A DNA stretch of 32,160 nt. Source: a virus. Every line of letters begins with the position of its first letter. Position 1 is the first letter of the stretch. The position numbers and the translations under genes are program-made. Below the pieces are notes generated by a model. The model was given only the letters and a program-made list of their open reading frames with translations. It was not told the origin of the DNA and did no database searches. Below, in pieces: positions 30,328 through 32,160 of the stretch. Location of the stretch: IMG/VR virus record IMGVR_UViG_3300031746_000104, positions 1 to 32,160 of that record; one strand, given 5' to 3'.

Positions 30328-30347
30328 TTGACAGGGTGTGATAGTAT
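30328..30347 (+). promoter_or_regulatory. Possible extended -10 promoter for the HNH/terminase genes
   Basis: TGATAGTAT at 30339-30347 is an extended -10 (TGn + TAGTAT). TTGACA at 30328-30333 is a perfect -35 hexamer but too close to it, so the -35 may be bypassed by the TG element or by a protein on the iterons. Confidence 0.4.
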
Positions 30348-30372
30348 TAAGCTAGGCGAGTTGTTGCCAGGG

Positions 30373-30392
30373 AGGCCCCAGAGATGGGGCCT
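30373..30392 (+). other. GC hairpin in the leader of the HNH gene
   Basis: AGGCCCC pairs with GGGGCCT across a 6-base loop (AGAGAT), followed by TTCCTATT. It looks like a weak terminator or attenuator 26 bases before ATG 30419. Confidence 0.5.
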
Positions 30393-30418
30393 TTCCTATT
30401 GGACGGAGAAGGAACCGG

Positions 30419-30787
30419 ATGTTGATCACGGTGAACCGCCGGATGCTCACCGCCTGCCGAGCGCCGGGGTGCCCGGAGCTAGTCCGGGGCGGGTTGTGCG
30501 TGCGACACCAGGGAGAGTATGAGAGCAAGCCTTGGGCCCGCAGCCGCCCACGCCGTATGCCCGCTGGCAGCGGTTGGGCCTGGCAGCGTGTCAGGGCGAC
30601 CATCCTACTGCGCGACAACTACACCTGCCGATACTGCGGCGCCCCCGCCACGGTGGTGGACCATGTCGTCGGGGTTCTCTTCGGGGGCACCGATGATCCA
30701 AGCAACCTCGTGGCGAGCTGCGAGCCGTGCAATAGCAAGAAGGCGCAGCGGGAGGCGCGGGCTGGCAAGATGCGAGGTGTGGCCTGA
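30419..30787 (+). CDS. HNH endonuclease of the packaging module
   Basis: The 122-residue product is read from ATG 30419 with GAGAAGGA upstream. The N-terminal zinc knuckle has Cys13, Cys18, Cys27 and His30. The nuclease part has ATILLRDNYTCRYCG (Cys70, Cys73), VVDHVVGVLFGGTDDPSNLVASC (Asp81-His82, Asn96) and CEPCNSKK (Cys101, Cys104, Asn105), a complete HNH with structural zinc. HNH proteins beside terminase in cos-type siphophages (HK97 gp74 group) work with terminase in DNA packaging. Its place two genes before the small terminase supports that job. Confidence 0.9.
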   Translation: MLITVNRRMLTACRAPGCPELVRGGLCVRHQGEYESKPWARSRPRRMPAGSGWAWQRVRATILLRDNYTCRYCGAPATVVDHVVGVLFGGTDDPSNLVASCEPCNSKKAQREARAGKMRGVA

Positions 30788-30790
30788 GTC

Positions 30791-31255
30791 ATGTGGAAGA
30801 CTTGTCCTGAGTGTGGCCAGCCCTTTGAGACGAACAGGAGCGCCCGCGTCTACTGCCCCGGCTATTCCTGCTCCAACAAGGCGAACGCCAGGGCGAGGGA
30901 AGCGGCGAAACTCAGTGGAGAGATCAAGCTGCCGTCGATCGAGCTGTCCGCCGCCGCCAGGCTGATCCCCGCGCTCGTGTCGACGGGCGTCAGGGTGTGG
31001 CTGCACGACGCCGTGCTCGGTGCCCGTTGCTCCGAGGTGTTGCCGGTGTCGCCGCTGCAGCTCCGGTCCGTGGGCGACGTCGAGTGCCTCGTCGTCGGCC
31101 GCGCAGACCCGTGCTATGAGGCGGTCCGGCTGTCGCAGCTCAAGAACGTGAAGATGGTGCTGGATGGAGCCGGCTTGTGGCGGACCCGCGCCGCTCAGTT
31201 TGACGCGATGGGTGTTGACTACCGCTGGCCGGGAAAGCCCGGCTGGTTGTCGTGA
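30791..31255 (+). CDS. Zinc-ribbon-containing hypothetical protein
   Basis: The 154-residue product is read from ATG 30791, four bases after the HNH stop. The first 35 residues hold CPECG and CPGYSC (Cys5, Cys8, Cys22, Cys27), a likely zinc ribbon (WKTCPECGQPFETNRSARVYCPGYSC). The remaining part is an alpha/beta unit (AARLIPALVSTGVRVWLHDAVL ... LSQLKNVKMVLDGAG) without recognised motifs. It may be a nucleic-acid-binding accessory of the packaging or late-control region. Confidence 0.6.
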   Translation: MWKTCPECGQPFETNRSARVYCPGYSCSNKANARAREAAKLSGEIKLPSIELSAAARLIPALVSTGVRVWLHDAVLGARCSEVLPVSPLQLRSVGDVECLVVGRADPCYEAVRLSQLKNVKMVLDGAGLWRTRAAQFDAMGVDYRWPGKPGWLS

Positions 31256-31268
31256 AAGAGGTGAAGAA

Positions 31269-31541
31269 ATGGTCGCGAGTATGCAGGCGTTGGCCGCTGC
31301 GTTCAACGAGTGGCAGCGGCGTTTCATAGAAGAGCCCGATCTGTTCAAGGAGCAATGGGCGTCGATAAAGCGGACGCTGCAGGAGAGAGCTGACGGCGTC
31401 GAGCCGAGCTATGGTGCGAACTGCGCGAGCTACCTCGAGAGCCTTCTGTCGGAAGCGCTCCCGGAGGAGGGGCCCGCGCCAGTGGCCGAGCCTGGGATCT
31501 TGCATGAGTGTGAAGCGCCGGGTGTCGCGTGTTGGGCGTGA
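31269..31541 (+). CDS. Small hypothetical protein upstream of terminase
   Basis: The 90-residue product is read from ATG 31269 with AAGAGGTG upstream; the frame is open earlier, but the sequence before this ATG is a shadow of the zinc-ribbon gene. It is mainly helical (LAAAFNEWQRRFIEEPDLFKEQWASIKRTLQERADG, then SYLESLLSEALPEE) with an acidic, Pro-rich tail. No family is recognised. Confidence 0.55.
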   Translation: MVASMQALAAAFNEWQRRFIEEPDLFKEQWASIKRTLQERADGVEPSYGANCASYLESLLSEALPEEGPAPVAEPGILHECEAPGVACWA

Positions 31542-31769
31542 AGGGGAACGGCGCTTCCGCCTTGTGACGCTACGATAAGGGTGTATCTGACGGGCTGAAC
31601 AGAATCGCATTGTAGGCGATTGGCATGTTGCTAGACATAAACACAGCGAGAATGCCCCTAGAAGGCACCACAAGGGGAATAGGGGGTCGAAAAATCTCTA
31701 ATGTCGTTTGTGGCGGAGTCGGCGCGCAGCTTCAGTCAAACGCCCTAGGGTTGAAGCAAGGGGGGAATC
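31542..31769 (+). other. Gene-free region before the small terminase
   Basis: These 228 bases carry no convincing ORF and are richer in A/T than the coding sequence around them. They hold an inverted pair CCCCTA (31655-31660) and TAGGGG (31680-31685), an A/T patch (GAAAAATCTCTAATG) and a G-rich ribosome site at the end. In cos- and pac-type phages the terminase recognition site often lies here, but no cos sequence is recognised by eye. Confidence 0.5.
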
Positions 31770-32160
31770 GTGAAACCCGGTCCTGCTCGTAAGCCCACAC
31801 AGCTCAAGATCATCCAGGGCAACCCCGGCCATCAGAAACTGAACCATGCCGAACCCCATCCCACGCCCGTTGCGCCGACCCGTCCCGACTGGCTGGAGCC
31901 AGAGGCGAAGCGCGAGTGGGGCCGCATCACGCCGGAGTTAGAACGGCTGGGGCTCTTGACCCTCGTGGATCGTGGGGCGCTGGCCGCCTACTGCCAAGCC
32001 TGGGGGCGCGCCGTCGGTGCAGAGAAGTTCCTGGCGGCGATGGGCCTGACCTTTACGACCCCGAACGGCTACGTGCAGCAGCGGCCCGAAGTCGCCATCG
32101 CTCAGAAGTCATGGCAACTCGTGCGCGCGTTCTGTGCCGAGTTCGGTCTGACGCCGAGCG
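31770..32160 (+). CDS. terS: Small terminase subunit (P27 family), 3' end outside the window
   Basis: Translation starts at GTG 31770, after AAGGGGGGAATC, and stays open for 130 codons to the window end. It starts KPGPARKPTQLKIIQGNPGHQKLN, the typical P27-type opening (GxxxxPTxLKxLxGNPGxxxLN). It continues with RPDWLEPEAKREWGRITPELERLGLLTLVDRGALAAYCQAWGRAV, a strongly conserved family block, and then YVQQRPEVAIAQKSWQLVRAFCAEFGLTPS. The small subunit recognises phage DNA and directs the large-subunit nuclease and motor, which should be encoded just past the edge. Confidence 0.93.
   Translation, partial: MKPGPARKPTQLKIIQGNPGHQKLNHAEPHPTPVAPTRPDWLEPEAKREWGRITPELERLGLLTLVDRGALAAYCQAWGRAVGAEKFLAAMGLTFTTPNGYVQQRPEVAIAQKSWQLVRAFCAEFGLTPS

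Noticed and set aside
31680-31700. Third repressor operator (GAAAAATCTCTAAT)
   Set aside because: It shares the A/T spacer but lacks the CTACA half-site.
1-32160. tRNA, rRNA, insertion sequence or retron/CRISPR elements
   Set aside because: No cloverleaf-like, transposase-like or reverse-transcriptase-like sequence was recognised on either strand.

Overview
The window is most of the genome of a temperate, tailed phage (or prophage) with a long-tail, siphovirus-like layout from a GC-rich bacterial host. The evidence is a contiguous head-tail connector, tail-completion, tail-tube, chaperone, tape-measure and tail-tip series; an amidase lysis cassette; a tyrosine integrase next to a repressor-like HTH gene; and a P27-type small terminase at the right edge. 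Host genus cannot be told from sequence alone: there is no tRNA, no host gene and no recognised attachment core. Codons end mostly in G or C, and genes overlap by ATGA/GTGA/TGATG junctions throughout. The window appears to be cut out of a circular or permuted genome, because large terminase, portal, protease and major capsid are absent and would fit between the right edge (terS) and the left edge (just before the head-tail connector).

Layout. 1-3.7 kb: head-tail joining and tail-tube genes, with a -1 programmed frameshift in the tail assembly chaperones (A8 run at 3368-3375). 3.7-9.8 kb: tape measure and tail-tip proteins. 9.8-11.5 kb: an unexpected glycosyltransferase-methyltransferase fusion inside the tail operon. 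11.4-18.0 kb: fibre-type proteins, including a 1744-residue protein whose C-terminal third is a nested repeat (about 20-residue units grouped in 102-residue blocks). 18.0-19.7 kb: membrane protein or holin candidates, an Amidase_2 endolysin, and a SpeD (S-adenosylmethionine decarboxylase)-like gene. 19.45-21.9 kb: leftward genes, namely a Cys-rich protein running antisense into speD, an HTH protein, a small basic protein, integrase and repressor.

From 21.9 kb the genome is rightward again, starting at a near-consensus sigma70 promoter with a palindromic operator over its -10 box. The early region holds a degenerate NUMOD4/HNH gene, a 103-bp direct repeat flanking a protein with four HTH-like segments, a SWIM-RecT fusion, a VRR-NUC nuclease, a replication initiator-like protein with a hexanucleotide-repeat linker, a DnaC-like loader, small regulators (RHH, ASCH), an exported lysozyme-like protein overlapping a membrane ORF, an iteron/promoter/hairpin region, an HNH endonuclease and terS.

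The strongest candidates for something new are: the four-HTH protein bounded by a 103-bp repeat that cuts into an HNH gene; the SWIM-RecT fusion; the diverged phage SpeD overlapping an antisense gene; the glycosyltransferase-methyltransferase in the tail operon; the nested-repeat fibre; and the recurring arrangement of promoter, GC hairpin and gene. All functions are read from motifs by eye; no database search was made.
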